From Massilia horti (lineage in GTDB: Bacteria > Pseudomonadota > Gammaproteobacteria > Burkholderiales > Burkholderiaceae_D): DNA of 64,000 nucleotides. A model generated the notes under the pieces. That model had not been told where the DNA came from and did no database searches. It worked only from the letters and a program-made list of their open reading frames with translations. A program made the translations under genes and the position numbers. Below, one piece after another: positions 43,548 to 52,622 of the stretch (position 1 is the stretch's first letter; every line of letters starts with the position of its first letter). Where the stretch lies: NCBI RefSeq assembly GCF_004614195.1, contig NZ_SPUM01000094.1, positions 1 to 64,000 on the forward strand. Direction: 5' to 3'.

Positions 43548-44933
43548 ATGACCACCAACGCCTCCCGCCGCGCGTTTCTCCGCCGCGCCAGCGCGCTGTC
43601 CGTCGCCGGAGCAGCCACGCCTTGGGCACTGAATCTGGCGGCAATGGCAGAAGCGTCCGCCGCCAGTGCCGGCGACTACAAGGCGCTGGTATGCGTCTTC
43701 CTCTACGGCGGCAATGATTACGCCAACACGCTGGTGCCCTACGACAGCACGAATTACACGATTTACCAGCAACTGCGCCCTACGCTGGCCTATAGCCGCA
43801 GCGCGCTTGCGGGCACGGTGCTCAATCCGGCGAACGTGCCGCTAGACCGCAATGGCGTAGCACACGAGTACGCGTTGGCGCCGGAACTGGGCAAGCTGGC
43901 GCCGCTGTTCGCGTCCGGCAAACTAGGTATTCTGCTCAACGTCGGCACGCTCCTGCAGCCGACCACCAAGCAGCAGTACACGAACCGCGCCGTGCCGCTT
44001 CCGCCCAAGCTGTTCTCGCACAACGACCAGCAGTCGGTGTGGCAATCCTCGTCGCCGGAAGGCGCGGCCTCGGGCTGGGGCGGGCGCATGGGGGATCTGT
44101 TCGAGTCAGGAAATGGCAATGCCACATTCACCTGCGTCAACGTGTCCGGCAACGCCGTCTACCTTTCAGGCAAGAGCGCAGTGCAATACCAGGTGTCGAC
44201 GGGCGGCTCCACGCCCATCAATGCTCTCGCCACCCCGCTCTTCGGGTCCTCCGCATGCAGCGAGGCGCTGCGTACGATCATCACCCAGCCGCGGACCCAG
44301 TTGCTCGAATCCGAATACAACCGGGTCACCGGCCGCGCGATCGCTGCCAACGGCGTGCTCACGTCCGCCCTCGCCACGGGGCCGTCAATGAGTACACCCT
44401 TCCCTGCCGGGAACAGGCTGGCCGACCAACTGAAGATGGTGGCGCGCATGATCTCTGTAGCGCCAGCGCTTGGCGCGAAGCGGCAGGTGTTCTTTGTGTC
44501 GCTGGGCGGTTTCGACACCCACGACGGCCTGCTGACCGTGCATCCGGGGCTGCTATCGAGCGTCGGCAATGCGCTGGAGGCCTTCTACAATGCGACCGTT
44601 GAACTTGGCGTGGCAAGCAAGGTGACCACCTTCACCGCATCGGACTTCGGCCGCACCCTGAGCGGAAACAACGACGGATCCGACCACGGCTGGGGCAGCA
44701 TGCACTTCATGCTCGGCGGCGCAGTCACGGGCAAGGCTTTCTACGGTACTGCCCCGGTCCTTGCCAACAATGGTCCGGACGATGTGGGGCAAGGCCGGCT
44801 CCTGCCGACCACTTCAGTCGACCAGTATGCGGCCACGCTTGGCAAATGGCTGGGGATTTCGGATAGCGACCTGCTCATGCTGTTGCCGAATCTCGCCAAC
44901 TTCAGTCAGCGCGATCTCGGGTTCATGACCTAG
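43548..44933 (+). CDS. DUF1501 family protein, Tat-exported
   Basis: The product (461 residues) belongs to DUF1501, a sulfatase/phosphatase-fold-like family whose role is unknown. A twin-arginine signal (SRRAFLRRASALSVAGAA) indicates export in folded form, perhaps with a bound cofactor. Conserved segments are ALVCVFLYGGNDYANTLVPY, PLFASGKLGILLNVGTL, FVSLGGFDTHDG, and FGRTLSGNNDGSDHGWGSMH. AAAGGAAACGCG precedes the ATG. It is the second gene of a pair with DUF1800; the pair lies between the pectin and chitin regions without an obvious link to either. Confidence 0.88.
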   Translation: MTTNASRRAFLRRASALSVAGAATPWALNLAAMAEASAASAGDYKALVCVFLYGGNDYANTLVPYDSTNYTIYQQLRPTLAYSRSALAGTVLNPANVPLDRNGVAHEYALAPELGKLAPLFASGKLGILLNVGTLLQPTTKQQYTNRAVPLPPKLFSHNDQQSVWQSSSPEGAASGWGGRMGDLFESGNGNATFTCVNVSGNAVYLSGKSAVQYQVSTGGSTPINALATPLFGSSACSEALRTIITQPRTQLLESEYNRVTGRAIAANGVLTSALATGPSMSTPFPAGNRLADQLKMVARMISVAPALGAKRQVFFVSLGGFDTHDGLLTVHPGLLSSVGNALEAFYNATVELGVASKVTTFTASDFGRTLSGNNDGSDHGWGSMHFMLGGAVTGKAFYGTAPVLANNGPDDVGQGRLLPTTSVDQYAATLGKWLGISDSDLLMLLPNLANFSQRDLGFMT

Positions 44934-45131
44934 CTGGAACAGGCGCAGCCTTCGTTCGAGTACAAATCGGCATAGGTGCGGTCAGGGCTGATCGATCCTT
45001 TCCCTACCAAAGGCAGACCAAAGTGGCATGCAAAAGCCACACTGACCGCTTGCGCGTGCCGGGAAAAGATATCGTTTAAAAACAAAAGCTTGCTCCTTCA
45101 CCCGAAGAAAAAACGCCTGGCACCTCAATTA

Positions 45132-45187
45132 ATTTGTTAATACCAGTTATATACCTTTTGACAAGCTGGTTTGCATACCCCTATAGT
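45132..45187 (+). promoter_or_regulatory. nagA promoter with putative GntR operator
   Basis: TTGACA at 45158, an 18-nt spacer and TATAGT at 45182 form a good sigma-70 promoter 55 nt before nagA. Just upstream, 45132-45147 reads ACTGGTATTAACAAAT on the minus strand, which matches the DasR/NagR palindrome ACTGGTCTAGACCAGT at 11 of 16 positions. The core TGGTATTA also occurs before the GntR gene and the receptor gene. The rest of 44934-45131 holds nothing I recognise. Confidence 0.65.
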
Positions 45188-45241
45188 GCTCAACGCAGGC
45201 CATCCCGGCCCAGGCTTTCAATTCGTAGCGGAGTCGCGCAG

Positions 45242-46366
45242 ATGAGCGATGCAATCGAAGGCAATATCCTGACACCGGCGGGCTGGGTCCACGGCGAGAT
45301 CACTTTCGACGAACGTATTTCCGCCATCACCGGCAGCCAGGCAAATCCCGCGCAAAACGAAGAAGTCTATATCCTGCCTGGCTTTATCGACCTGCATGTG
45401 CACGGCGGCGGCGGCAAGGATGTGATGGAAGGCGGCGATGCCGTCCGCACCATCGCGGCCGTTCATGCGAGGCACGGCACCACCTGCATGCTGGCCACCA
45501 CCATGACCGCGCCGCCGGAAGACATCGATCTGGCGCTCGAAGGCATCGGCCTGGCCGCCGCAAAGCGAGGCAAAGGCGAAGCGCGGGTACTAGGCGCGCA
45601 CCTGGAAGGCCCGTTCATCAACTCCGGCAAGCTGGGCGCGCAGCCGCCATACGCACGCTCGGCCAAGCTGGCCGACGTGAAGAAGCTGGACCAACTGGCG
45701 CCTTTAAAACTGATCACCGTGGCGCCGGAACTCGAAGGCCACCTGGAACTGGTCAAAGAATTGTCCGACGCCGGCATGCGCGTGCAGATCGGCCACACGC
45801 TGGGCACCTACGACGAAGGCGTGGCCGCGCTGGAGCACGGCGCGCACGGCTTCACCCATCTGTTCAACGCCATGACCGGCCTGCACCACCGCGAGCCCGG
45901 CATAGTGGGCGCCGCGCTGGCGCATGCCAGGTACGCCGAATTCATCCCCGACCTGCTGCACGTGCATCCGGGCGCCATCAAGGCCGCGCTGCGCTGCATT
46001 CCGCGCCTGTACTGCGTCACCGATTCGACTTCCGCCACCGGCATGCCGGATGGCGAGTACATGCTGGGCCGTCAAACCGTCATGAGATGCATGGGTGGCG
46101 TGCGCCTGCCTGACGGCACGCTGGCCGGCAGCACTCTCACCATGGACCAGGCGCTGCGCAACCTGGTCGGTCTCGGCCTCGATCTGGCGGACGCCTCGGC
46201 ACGTGTCTCAATGTATGCGGCCGATTATCTCGGCCTGCCCGAGCGTGGCCGCCTGGCTCCCGGCACTTACGCCGACCTGGTGGTGCTGGACCGTGACCTG
46301 AACCTTAAAGCCGTCTATATCGAAGGGGAGTTTTGTGACCTCGATGATGTTGAAAGTAGCCGCTAA
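45242..46366 (+). CDS. nagA: N-acetylglucosamine-6-phosphate deacetylase
   Basis: This enzyme removes acetate from GlcNAc-6-P to give glucosamine-6-P, the committed step of GlcNAc catabolism. The protein has 374 residues, a normal length. Amidohydrolase hallmarks are LPGFIDLHVHGGGGKDVMEG, GAHLEGPFINSGKLGAQ (Glu metal ligand), QIGHTLGTYDEGVAALEHGA, FTHLFNAMTGLHHREPG, and the catalytic Asp in YCVTDSTSATGMPDGEY. It leads a rightward series with ABC import genes and a hexosaminidase. No nagB or GlcNAc kinase gene is adjacent. The start at 45242 is preceded by GGAG and lies downstream of the promoter. Confidence 0.95.
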   Translation: MSDAIEGNILTPAGWVHGEITFDERISAITGSQANPAQNEEVYILPGFIDLHVHGGGGKDVMEGGDAVRTIAAVHARHGTTCMLATTMTAPPEDIDLALEGIGLAAAKRGKGEARVLGAHLEGPFINSGKLGAQPPYARSAKLADVKKLDQLAPLKLITVAPELEGHLELVKELSDAGMRVQIGHTLGTYDEGVAALEHGAHGFTHLFNAMTGLHHREPGIVGAALAHARYAEFIPDLLHVHPGAIKAALRCIPRLYCVTDSTSATGMPDGEYMLGRQTVMRCMGGVRLPDGTLAGSTLTMDQALRNLVGLGLDLADASARVSMYAADYLGLPERGRLAPGTYADLVVLDRDLNLKAVYIEGEFCDLDDVESSR

Positions 46367-46392
46367 TTGCGTAGCGCAGCAACTGGCCAGCG

Positions 46393-47682
46393 ATGGAACC
46401 AAGACCAGCTAAGCGTGTTCGCCCGTCCGTCATTGCTGCCCGAGCGGCCGTGACGGCGTTGCTGCTGCTGGCGACAAGTGCCTTTGCCTCCGAAAAAATC
46501 GAGTTCTGGACCTTCAGCATGAAGCCCAGGTTCACGCCCTATTTCGAGACGCTGGTGCGCAATTACGAATCGGCCAATCCCGGCGTCAAGGTGGAATGGG
46601 TGGACTTCCCGTGGGACGTCATCCAGACCAAGCTGGTCACGCGCATCGTGGCAGGAGCGCCGCCGGCACTGGTCAATCTTAACGTGCCATGGGCCGATGA
46701 ATTCGCCCGCGACGGTTTGCTCACGCCGGTCGATAACCTGCTGGCCGATGCCCGCCCGCGCTACCTCGCCAGCACGCTGGAAGACCTGACCTTCAACGGC
46801 AAGACCTACGGCTTCCCGATGTATAGCAATGTCGCTGTCATCGCCTACAACACGCAAATCTTCAAGGCGGCAGGCATTGCGCACGCACCGCGCGATCTCG
46901 ACGAGCAGTTGCGGTTTGCACGCCAGATCGCAGCGCGCACCGGCAAGGCTGGCCTGTGCCCCGCCCTGTCGAAAATCGACGGTCTGATGATGCAGCAGGG
47001 TCTTGCGGTCATCAAGGACGGCAAAGCCGTCTTCAACTCTCCCGCGCACGTGGCGCTGATCGCAAAGCTGGCCGAGACCTACAAGGCCGGCGGCCTGCTG
47101 AAGGATGCACTCTTCGCAGAAGATAACTTCCCCGCCGCGATCGACGCCTACAAAGGCGGACGCCTGGGCATGCTGCTCGCGCCGCCGACCGCGGTCAAGC
47201 GGATCGAAAGCGACGCCAGGGATATCTACGCCATCACCGACGTCGCACCCGCGCCGCTCGGCCCGACAGGCATTGCCGACGGCGGCTGGCTGATTCACTT
47301 CGCCGTGCCGAAAAACGTGGACCCCAAACTGCTGCCCGCAGTCGGCAAGTTCGCGCGCTACCTGACCAACGATGCGAACCAGTTGGCCTTCGCAAGGCTG
47401 GCCAGCGTGTATCCGGCGATGGCGCAGGCGGCAAACGACCCCTTCTTTACCACGGTGCCGCCGGGAGCCGGCGCGGCGGAGAAGGCCGTAGCGGCAGGCG
47501 CGGTATCAATGCCGCATTCGCATACCCTGTACGTGGCCGGCATCGCCGACTACGACGAACTGCGCCGCTACCTTGTGAAAGCCGTCGAAGCAGGAGTCAC
47601 AGGCAAGCAGGACATCAAGCAGGCACTGGACCAGGCGGTCGCGATCTGGAATAAAAAGCTTGCCTCGCAGCGGAGCCACTGA
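46393..47682 (+). CDS. Sugar ABC transporter substrate-binding protein (family 1)
   Basis: The product is a 429-residue periplasmic binding protein of the MsmE/NgcE type. A signal peptide (AARAAVTALLLLATSAFA) precedes SEKIEFWTFSMKPRFTPYFE. Conserved lobe segments include VEWVDFPWDVIQTKL, GAPPALVNLNVPWADEF, and YGFPMYSNVAVIAYN. From its place between nagA and two permease genes and the GH3 gene, it probably binds GlcNAc or chito-oligosaccharides. It lies 26 nt after nagA. The permease that follows is separated from it by a REP-like element. Confidence 0.88.
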   Translation: MEPRPAKRVRPSVIAARAAVTALLLLATSAFASEKIEFWTFSMKPRFTPYFETLVRNYESANPGVKVEWVDFPWDVIQTKLVTRIVAGAPPALVNLNVPWADEFARDGLLTPVDNLLADARPRYLASTLEDLTFNGKTYGFPMYSNVAVIAYNTQIFKAAGIAHAPRDLDEQLRFARQIAARTGKAGLCPALSKIDGLMMQQGLAVIKDGKAVFNSPAHVALIAKLAETYKAGGLLKDALFAEDNFPAAIDAYKGGRLGMLLAPPTAVKRIESDARDIYAITDVAPAPLGPTGIADGGWLIHFAVPKNVDPKLLPAVGKFARYLTNDANQLAFARLASVYPAMAQAANDPFFTTVPPGAGAAEKAVAAGAVSMPHSHTLYVAGIADYDELRRYLVKAVEAGVTGKQDIKQALDQAVAIWNKKLASQRSH

Positions 47683-47723
47683 GAGATGAGTGCCGACCAC
47701 ACCAGTCCAGCGCAAGCCACCTC

Positions 47724-47825
47724 CGTCGTCCCCGCGAAGGCGGATCAATGCACCCCGGCATTGATCCCCCATAGACCGCGTGGCAGGATGCTCAGTATGG
47801 GTCCCCGCCTGCGCGGGGACGACGG
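47724..47825. repeat. REP-like type C element inside the ABC transporter operon
   Basis: Left arm CGTCGTCCCCGCGAAGGCGG and right arm GCCTGCGCGGGGACGACGG are inverted copies, about 70 nt apart. It occupies most of the 153-nt gap between the binding-protein stop and the first permease's likely start, and could form a strong RNA hairpin that sets the ratio of binding protein to permease. Confidence 0.82.
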
Positions 47826-47835
47826 TTCTGGGGTT

Positions 47836-48705
47836 ATGGGGCGCCTGCGGCGCGCGGATTTGACGGCTTGGCTGTTCCTGGCACCGGCCCTCATCCTGCT
47901 GGCCGTCTTCTCATTCTGGCCGGTGCTGTTCGGCTCTTTGCTGGCCTTCACCGACTACAGCCTGATACGTGAAACCCATTGGGTCGGCCTGGACAACTTC
48001 CGCTACATCTTCGACAACGAGATGTTCGTCACCGGCCTGAAAAACTCGCTGCTGTTCCTGCTGATCGTCCCCTTCGTGCAGATCGGCGCCCTGGGCCTGG
48101 CCGTCCTGGTCAACAACAAGCTGCCCGGCATCCGCTACTTCCGCGCTGCCTTTTACGTGCCGGTCGTGACCACGGTATCGGTGGTCGGCATCATGTGGGG
48201 CTTCATGTTCCACGAACAGGGAGCGCTCAACTACGTGCTGACCACGCTCCAACTCGTGAACAGCCCCGTCGGCTGGCTCTCCAACGACACCATCGCCCTG
48301 TTCTCGATCATGTTCGTTACGCTCTGGCGAGGCCTGGGTTGGTACATGGTGATGTACCTCGCCGCCCTGCAAGCCGTTCCCGCCGAAATGCAGGAAGCCG
48401 CCATTCTCGATGGCGCCAACCGCTGGCAGCGCTTCTGGAAAATCACCGTGCCCATGCTGCGCCCGACAATTGCGGTCTGCTCGATCCTCTCCGTGCTGGC
48501 CGCACTGAAGGCGTACCAGGAAGTGGATGTGCTCACGCAGGGCGGTCCGATGAACTCCACCTTCACCGGCCTGTATTACGCCTACGACCAAGGCCTCAAG
48601 CACCTGAAGCTGCCGCGCGCACTGGCCGCAAGCTTCGTCGTCTCCATCTTCTGCATCGGCATCGCCCTGCTGTGCCTTCGCTACATAAAGCCCAGGCACC
48701 GATGA
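47836..48705 (+). CDS. Sugar ABC transporter permease (MalF-like)
   Basis: The product is a 289-residue inner-membrane permease with about six helices, the first LTAWLFLAPALILLAVFSFW. The EAA loop that docks to an ATPase is EMQEAAILDGANRWQRFWKI. Homology begins at the ATG at 47836. The frame is open back to 47686, but that 50-codon extension is translated REP sequence (for example VVPAKADQC) and lacks family similarity, so I exclude it. Its stop overlaps the next permease's start (ATGA). With the binding protein it probably imports GlcNAc-type sugars. Confidence 0.88.
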   Translation: MGRLRRADLTAWLFLAPALILLAVFSFWPVLFGSLLAFTDYSLIRETHWVGLDNFRYIFDNEMFVTGLKNSLLFLLIVPFVQIGALGLAVLVNNKLPGIRYFRAAFYVPVVTTVSVVGIMWGFMFHEQGALNYVLTTLQLVNSPVGWLSNDTIALFSIMFVTLWRGLGWYMVMYLAALQAVPAEMQEAAILDGANRWQRFWKITVPMLRPTIAVCSILSVLAALKAYQEVDVLTQGGPMNSTFTGLYYAYDQGLKHLKLPRALAASFVVSIFCIGIALLCLRYIKPRHR

Positions 48706-49508
48706 CAAAGACGATCGCCCATTACCTCGCCTTGTGCGCATTGGCCGTGGTCGGCGTGTTCCCGTTCTGGTGGACGCTGGTGACCGCGCTGTCCACCGAA
48801 GGGAACATCTTCGCCTTCCCGCCGACCTTCTGGCCGAAGGAGCCATCGTTCGCCAACTTTATCGAAGTGTTCGACACGATCCCGCTCTGGAGCTTCTTGC
48901 GCAACTCGGTGTTCATCGCCGCCTGCACCGTGTTCTGGAAGCTGGTGCTCTGCTCCGCCGCCGCGTATCCGCTGGCACGCATGCGGTTCAAGGGCCGAAA
49001 GCTGGTGTTCGGCCTGATCCTCGCCACGCTGGTGCTGCCGTCGGAGGTGAACTTCCTGGTCAACTTCATCACCGTGACTAAACTGAGCCTGGTCGATACC
49101 TACGCCGGCGTGATCCTGCCTAACGTCGTCAATGCGGTGGCCATCCTGTTGCTCAAGCAGGCGTTTGAAGAAATCCCGCAGGACCTGATCGACGCCGCCC
49201 GCCTGGACGGCGCATCGGAATGGATTATCTTCAGCCGCATCATGCTGCCGCTGATCGCTCCATGGCTGGCCACAGTCGGCATATTGACAGCGGTGGAAGC
49301 CTGGAACGAATACATCTGGCCTTCCATCGTGATGAGCAAGCCCGACGAATTTCCGCTGTCGGTCGGCGTGCTGTATTTGCGCGGCACCTTCGGCAGCAGC
49401 ACCCGGGTCATCGCCGCCGGGACTGTGCTGACCATCCTGCCCACGCTGGCAGCCTTCTTGTTTACCCAACGATTCTTCATGCGCGGCATGGACGGAGCTG
49501 TGAAATGA
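48702..49508 (+). CDS. Sugar ABC transporter permease (MalG-like)
   Basis: The product is a 268-residue inner-membrane permease, the second half of the translocation pore. It has about six helices (IAHYLALCALAVVGVFPFWW first) and the ATPase-docking loop EIPQDLIDAARLDGASEWII. It overlaps the previous permease at its start and the GH3 gene at its end (ATGA overlaps), so the genes are translationally coupled. No ATP-binding subunit follows. By analogy with Streptomyces NgcEFG and MsiK, a shared ATPase encoded elsewhere is likely. Confidence 0.9.
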   Translation: MTKTIAHYLALCALAVVGVFPFWWTLVTALSTEGNIFAFPPTFWPKEPSFANFIEVFDTIPLWSFLRNSVFIAACTVFWKLVLCSAAAYPLARMRFKGRKLVFGLILATLVLPSEVNFLVNFITVTKLSLVDTYAGVILPNVVNAVAILLLKQAFEEIPQDLIDAARLDGASEWIIFSRIMLPLIAPWLATVGILTAVEAWNEYIWPSIVMSKPDEFPLSVGVLYLRGTFGSSTRVIAAGTVLTILPTLAAFLFTQRFFMRGMDGAVK

Positions 49509-50995
49509 CAAAACAAGACGAACTCAGAAAGACCGCCGGCCAGTTGATCATGATCCGCTTCCCCGGCACCGTGCTGGACCCAGCCACTGCCGAATTCCTG
49601 AAGGCGAACAGCATCCGCGCAGTATGCCTCTTCCGCGGGAACATGACCGACTCCGAACAGCTGGGCAGGCTGACCGCCGACCTGCGTGCCGTCATGGGGC
49701 CGGATTCGCTGATCGCGATCGACCAGGAAGGCGGCGCCGTTGTGCGCTCGACCTGGGTGCCCGCGCCACCTGCGGCCATGGGATTAGGCGCAGCAGATGA
49801 TACCGACTTGGCGCGCGACACCGGCGCCGCTGTCGCGCGCGCCGTCAAGGCGCTGGGCTTCAACTGGAACTTTGCGCCGGTGCTGGACCTGAACAACAAC
49901 CCGCACAATCCGGTGATCGCCGAACGCTCCTTCGGCGCCGAGCCGAAACGCGCAGCAGAACTGGCGATCACGTGGATGGCCGGCAGCCATGCGGAAGGCG
50001 TGGCCTGCTGCGTCAAGCACTTCCCCGGCCACGGCGACACCAGCGTCGATTCGCACCGCGACCTGCCAATGGTGGCCAAGCCGGCCGAAGAACTGGACCG
50101 GCAGGAACTGGCGACGTTTCGCATCGCCTCTGCCTTCGCACCCGCCATGATGACCGCGCATATCGTCTACCCTGCGCTGGATCCGGACAATCCGGCCACG
50201 ATGTCGCGCCGCATCCTCCACGACCTGCTACGGGAGGACTGGAAGTACAAGGGCATCATCATCACCGACGGCATGGATATGCACGCTATCGCCGGCCGCT
50301 ACGGCGTTGGCAATGCCGCCGTGCGGGCACTGACCGCAGGCGCCGATATGGTGATGGCGCTGGGCACAGCCGAAACGCAGGAAGAAACGCTGGATGCCAT
50401 CGCCGCCGCTATCGACTCGGGCATACTTGCGCAGGACGAAATCCAGATCCGGCTGGACCGCCTGTCCGCGCTGGCGCGCGCCTATCCATGCGCGCCGCGT
50501 ACGTACACGGAAGATGCGGCGGACCGCGAGATCATGGCCCGGGGCTGGCGCCGGAGCCTGACCGCTTACCGCGCGCCGCAGCGTCCACCCAAGGGAGCCA
50601 AGGTGCGGCTGGTCGCGCGGCAGGACGTGGTGAGCGACGGCGTATCGGAAGCTGGCGTGCCTGCCGCGGTGGTGGCCGCATCGCTGCGCAAGCTGTACGA
50701 CGTGGAACTGGTCACCTTTGACGACGCCGAAACCTTCGACTGGAACGCACTGCCACAGGACGGCCGCTTCACCATGCTGGCCTCAACCTCGCGCCTGCGC
50801 TACGGCCAGCATGCGCGCAGCACCTGGCGTCCCGACCTGCACCTGGCCTTGTGGAATCCGTACCAGGCGCTGGACATCGACGCGCCGGCGCTGATGACCT
50901 ACGGCTTCGCCCAGCCGGCGCTCGACGCCATCAACGCCTGGCTGGCGGGCGAGCTTGAAGCAACCGGTAAAGCACCGGTGCCAGGGTTTGAATAA
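49505..50995 (+). CDS. Beta-N-acetylhexosaminidase, GH3 (NagZ-like) with extra C-terminal domain
   Basis: The product (496 residues) should cleave terminal beta-GlcNAc from chito-oligosaccharides or muropeptides. The NagZ signature KHFPGHGDTSVDSHRDLP carries the catalytic His near residue 180. IDQEGGAVVR lies near residue 75, and the nucleophile Asp is in IITDGMDMHAIAG near 255. NagZ proteins are usually ~340 residues; this one has ~150 more, resembling the second alpha/beta domain of longer GH3 enzymes. There is no signal peptide, so it acts in the cytoplasm after import. It is translationally coupled to the permease gene. Confidence 0.9.
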   Translation: MTKQDELRKTAGQLIMIRFPGTVLDPATAEFLKANSIRAVCLFRGNMTDSEQLGRLTADLRAVMGPDSLIAIDQEGGAVVRSTWVPAPPAAMGLGAADDTDLARDTGAAVARAVKALGFNWNFAPVLDLNNNPHNPVIAERSFGAEPKRAAELAITWMAGSHAEGVACCVKHFPGHGDTSVDSHRDLPMVAKPAEELDRQELATFRIASAFAPAMMTAHIVYPALDPDNPATMSRRILHDLLREDWKYKGIIITDGMDMHAIAGRYGVGNAAVRALTAGADMVMALGTAETQEETLDAIAAAIDSGILAQDEIQIRLDRLSALARAYPCAPRTYTEDAADREIMARGWRRSLTAYRAPQRPPKGAKVRLVARQDVVSDGVSEAGVPAAVVAASLRKLYDVELVTFDDAETFDWNALPQDGRFTMLASTSRLRYGQHARSTWRPDLHLALWNPYQALDIDAPALMTYGFAQPALDAINAWLAGELEATGKAPVPGFE

Positions 50996-51002
50996 GAAGG
51001 CT

Positions 51003-51127
51003 GTCTGCGCTAAGTGTTGACCTCAAATCGTCGTTCCCGCGCAGGCGGGAACCCATGCTGAGCATCATTTCACGCTGTCTATGGATTCCCGCCTCCGCGG
51101 GAACGACGCTTCAACACTTAACGGTGA
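51003..51127. repeat. Modular repeat: shared terminal box around type C palindromes
   Basis: The left end GTCTGCGCTAAGTGTTGA and right end TCAACACTTAACGGTGACAA are inverted relatives of the terminal boxes at 11486 and 57883. Between them lie two type C palindromes (51030 onward and up to 51107), not a type A or B core. The element separates the GH3 gene from the MFS gene and may end or attenuate the operon. Confidence 0.8.
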
Positions 51128-51157
51128 CAACATTAATGAAATTTACGGAGACAGCAG

Positions 51158-52465
51158 ATGCAAGAACAAAAACAAATCCGCAACCCGAAACTATGGGTGC
51201 CCAGCCTGTACCTGGCGCAAGGCCTGCCCTTCTTCGCGGTAGCCATCGTGGCCAACCAGATGTTAAAGAGCATGGGCGTGCCCAACGACGAGCTGAATCA
51301 CTGGACCGGCCTGATCGGCTTCGCCTGGGTATTAAAGCCTTTGTGGAGCCCCTTCCTGGAGCTGGCCAGCAGCAAAAAGCTGGTGGTGGTGTTCTTCCAG
51401 ATTTTCGGCGGGCTGTGCCTGGGTGGGGTCGCACTGGCGCTGCACGCACCATTCTGGTTCGCGGCCTGCCTGATCATGCTCGGACTGGTCGGCATCTCTG
51501 CCGCCACGCACGATATCGCCTGCGACGGCCTGTACATCACCAGCCTGGATGAAAAAGGACAGGCGAAATACGCTGGCTGGACCGGAACCTTCTTCAACGC
51601 CGCCAAGTTCTTCACCACCGGCGCCCTGCTGCTGCTGGCCGGGCACTTCGAGCAGACCATTGGCGTGGTTCCCGGATGGACCATCAGCTTCTGCATCCTC
51701 GGCGCGCTTATGGTCGGCCTGGGGCTGTATAACGGCTGGGCGCTGCCGCTGGCAAAAAACACCGTCAGCAAAGACACCAACGTCGCCGCCATCGGCCGCA
51801 CGCTGTGGGAAGTGATCGTGGAGTTCTTTAAAAAGCCGGGCATCTGGGTGTCCATCGCCTTCATCATCCTGTTTCGCGCCGGCGAGGCGCAGGTGCAGTC
51901 CATCGGCCCGCTGTTTCTGCGCGAAGCACGCAACCTCGGCGGCCTGGGCCTGTCCACCGCCGAAGTGGGCGGCGTGTACGGCACCGCAGGCACTGTGGCC
52001 TTCCTGCTCGGCTCCATCGCCGGCGGCTACTTCACTTCGTGGCTGGGCCTCAAGCGCGCCATCTTGTGGCTGATCTTCGCGGTCAACCTGCCTAATGTGG
52101 CCTTCTATCTGCTGTCCCTTTTCCAGCCGACCGAGCTGACCGTGATCGGCGCTGCGCTGAGCGTGGAGATGTTCGGCTACGGCTTCGGCTTCGTCGGCCT
52201 GATCCTGTACATGATGCAGGTGGTCGCGCCGGGCAAATACCAGACCGCGCACTATGCTTTCGCGACCGGCATCATGCAGCTGGGCTTCGTGCTGTTCAAA
52301 CTATTCAGCGGCGACATCCAGATCGCGCTGGGCTACCAGCACTTCTTCATCTGGGTAATGCTGTCCGCGATTCCGGTGGCCGTGCTGTCGCAGGTCATTC
52401 CGATGACCGCGCGAGCGCAGCCGCAGGAAGAGCGAACAGCCGCACCAGCGGAACAGTCGACATAA
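51158..52465 (+). CDS. AmpG-like MFS transporter
   Basis: The product is a 435-residue major facilitator with about 12 helices. The N-terminus (LWVPSLYLAQGLPFFAVAIV) and AATHDIACDGLYITSLDEKG are typical of AmpG and related amino-sugar or muropeptide permeases. In the cytoplasmic membrane it would import GlcNAc-containing sugars by proton symport. Its position between the GH3 hexosaminidase and the chitinase supports GlcNAc or chitobiose rather than anhydro-muropeptide; this is inferred. Its TAA stop forms part of the 8-bp direct repeat flanking the next element. Confidence 0.85.
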   Translation: MQEQKQIRNPKLWVPSLYLAQGLPFFAVAIVANQMLKSMGVPNDELNHWTGLIGFAWVLKPLWSPFLELASSKKLVVVFFQIFGGLCLGGVALALHAPFWFAACLIMLGLVGISAATHDIACDGLYITSLDEKGQAKYAGWTGTFFNAAKFFTTGALLLLAGHFEQTIGVVPGWTISFCILGALMVGLGLYNGWALPLAKNTVSKDTNVAAIGRTLWEVIVEFFKKPGIWVSIAFIILFRAGEAQVQSIGPLFLREARNLGGLGLSTAEVGGVYGTAGTVAFLLGSIAGGYFTSWLGLKRAILWLIFAVNLPNVAFYLLSLFQPTELTVIGAALSVEMFGYGFGFVGLILYMMQVVAPGKYQTAHYAFATGIMQLGFVLFKLFSGDIQIALGYQHFFIWVMLSAIPVAVLSQVIPMTARAQPQEERTAAPAEQST

Positions 52466-52470
52466 AATTT

Positions 52471-52603
52471 GGCTATGTCAAACTTTACGAACGCCCACGC
52501 GTTCAACGAACAGCGAAACTGTTCGAAGATGGCCTGTACTCGCTGAACGCGTGGGCAGGAGAACCTGCCCACCCTACGCCCCCCAGCTAGCGGTGACAGC
52601 GCC
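52471..52603. repeat. MITE-like repeat, core type B, with 8-bp target-site duplication
   Basis: The ends are GGCTATGTCA and TGACAGCGCC (8 of 10 paired), as in the copy at 11486. TAAAATTT occurs immediately outside both ends (52463-52470 and 52604-52611), an exact 8-bp direct repeat expected of a transposition target duplication. The core has CGAACGCCCACGCGTTCAA and ACCTGCCCACCCTACG. It contains no coding sequence. Confidence 0.9.
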
Positions 52604-52622
52604 TAAAATTTTGGCCCGGTTC

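Noticed and set aside
47686-47835. N-terminal extension of the ABC permease
   Set aside because: The sequence is a translated REP-like element; the first membrane helix and homology begin after 47836.
36003-51127. CRISPR array made of the GCGGGAAC palindromes
   Set aside because: The copies are kilobases apart, not regularly spaced, and no cas genes are present.
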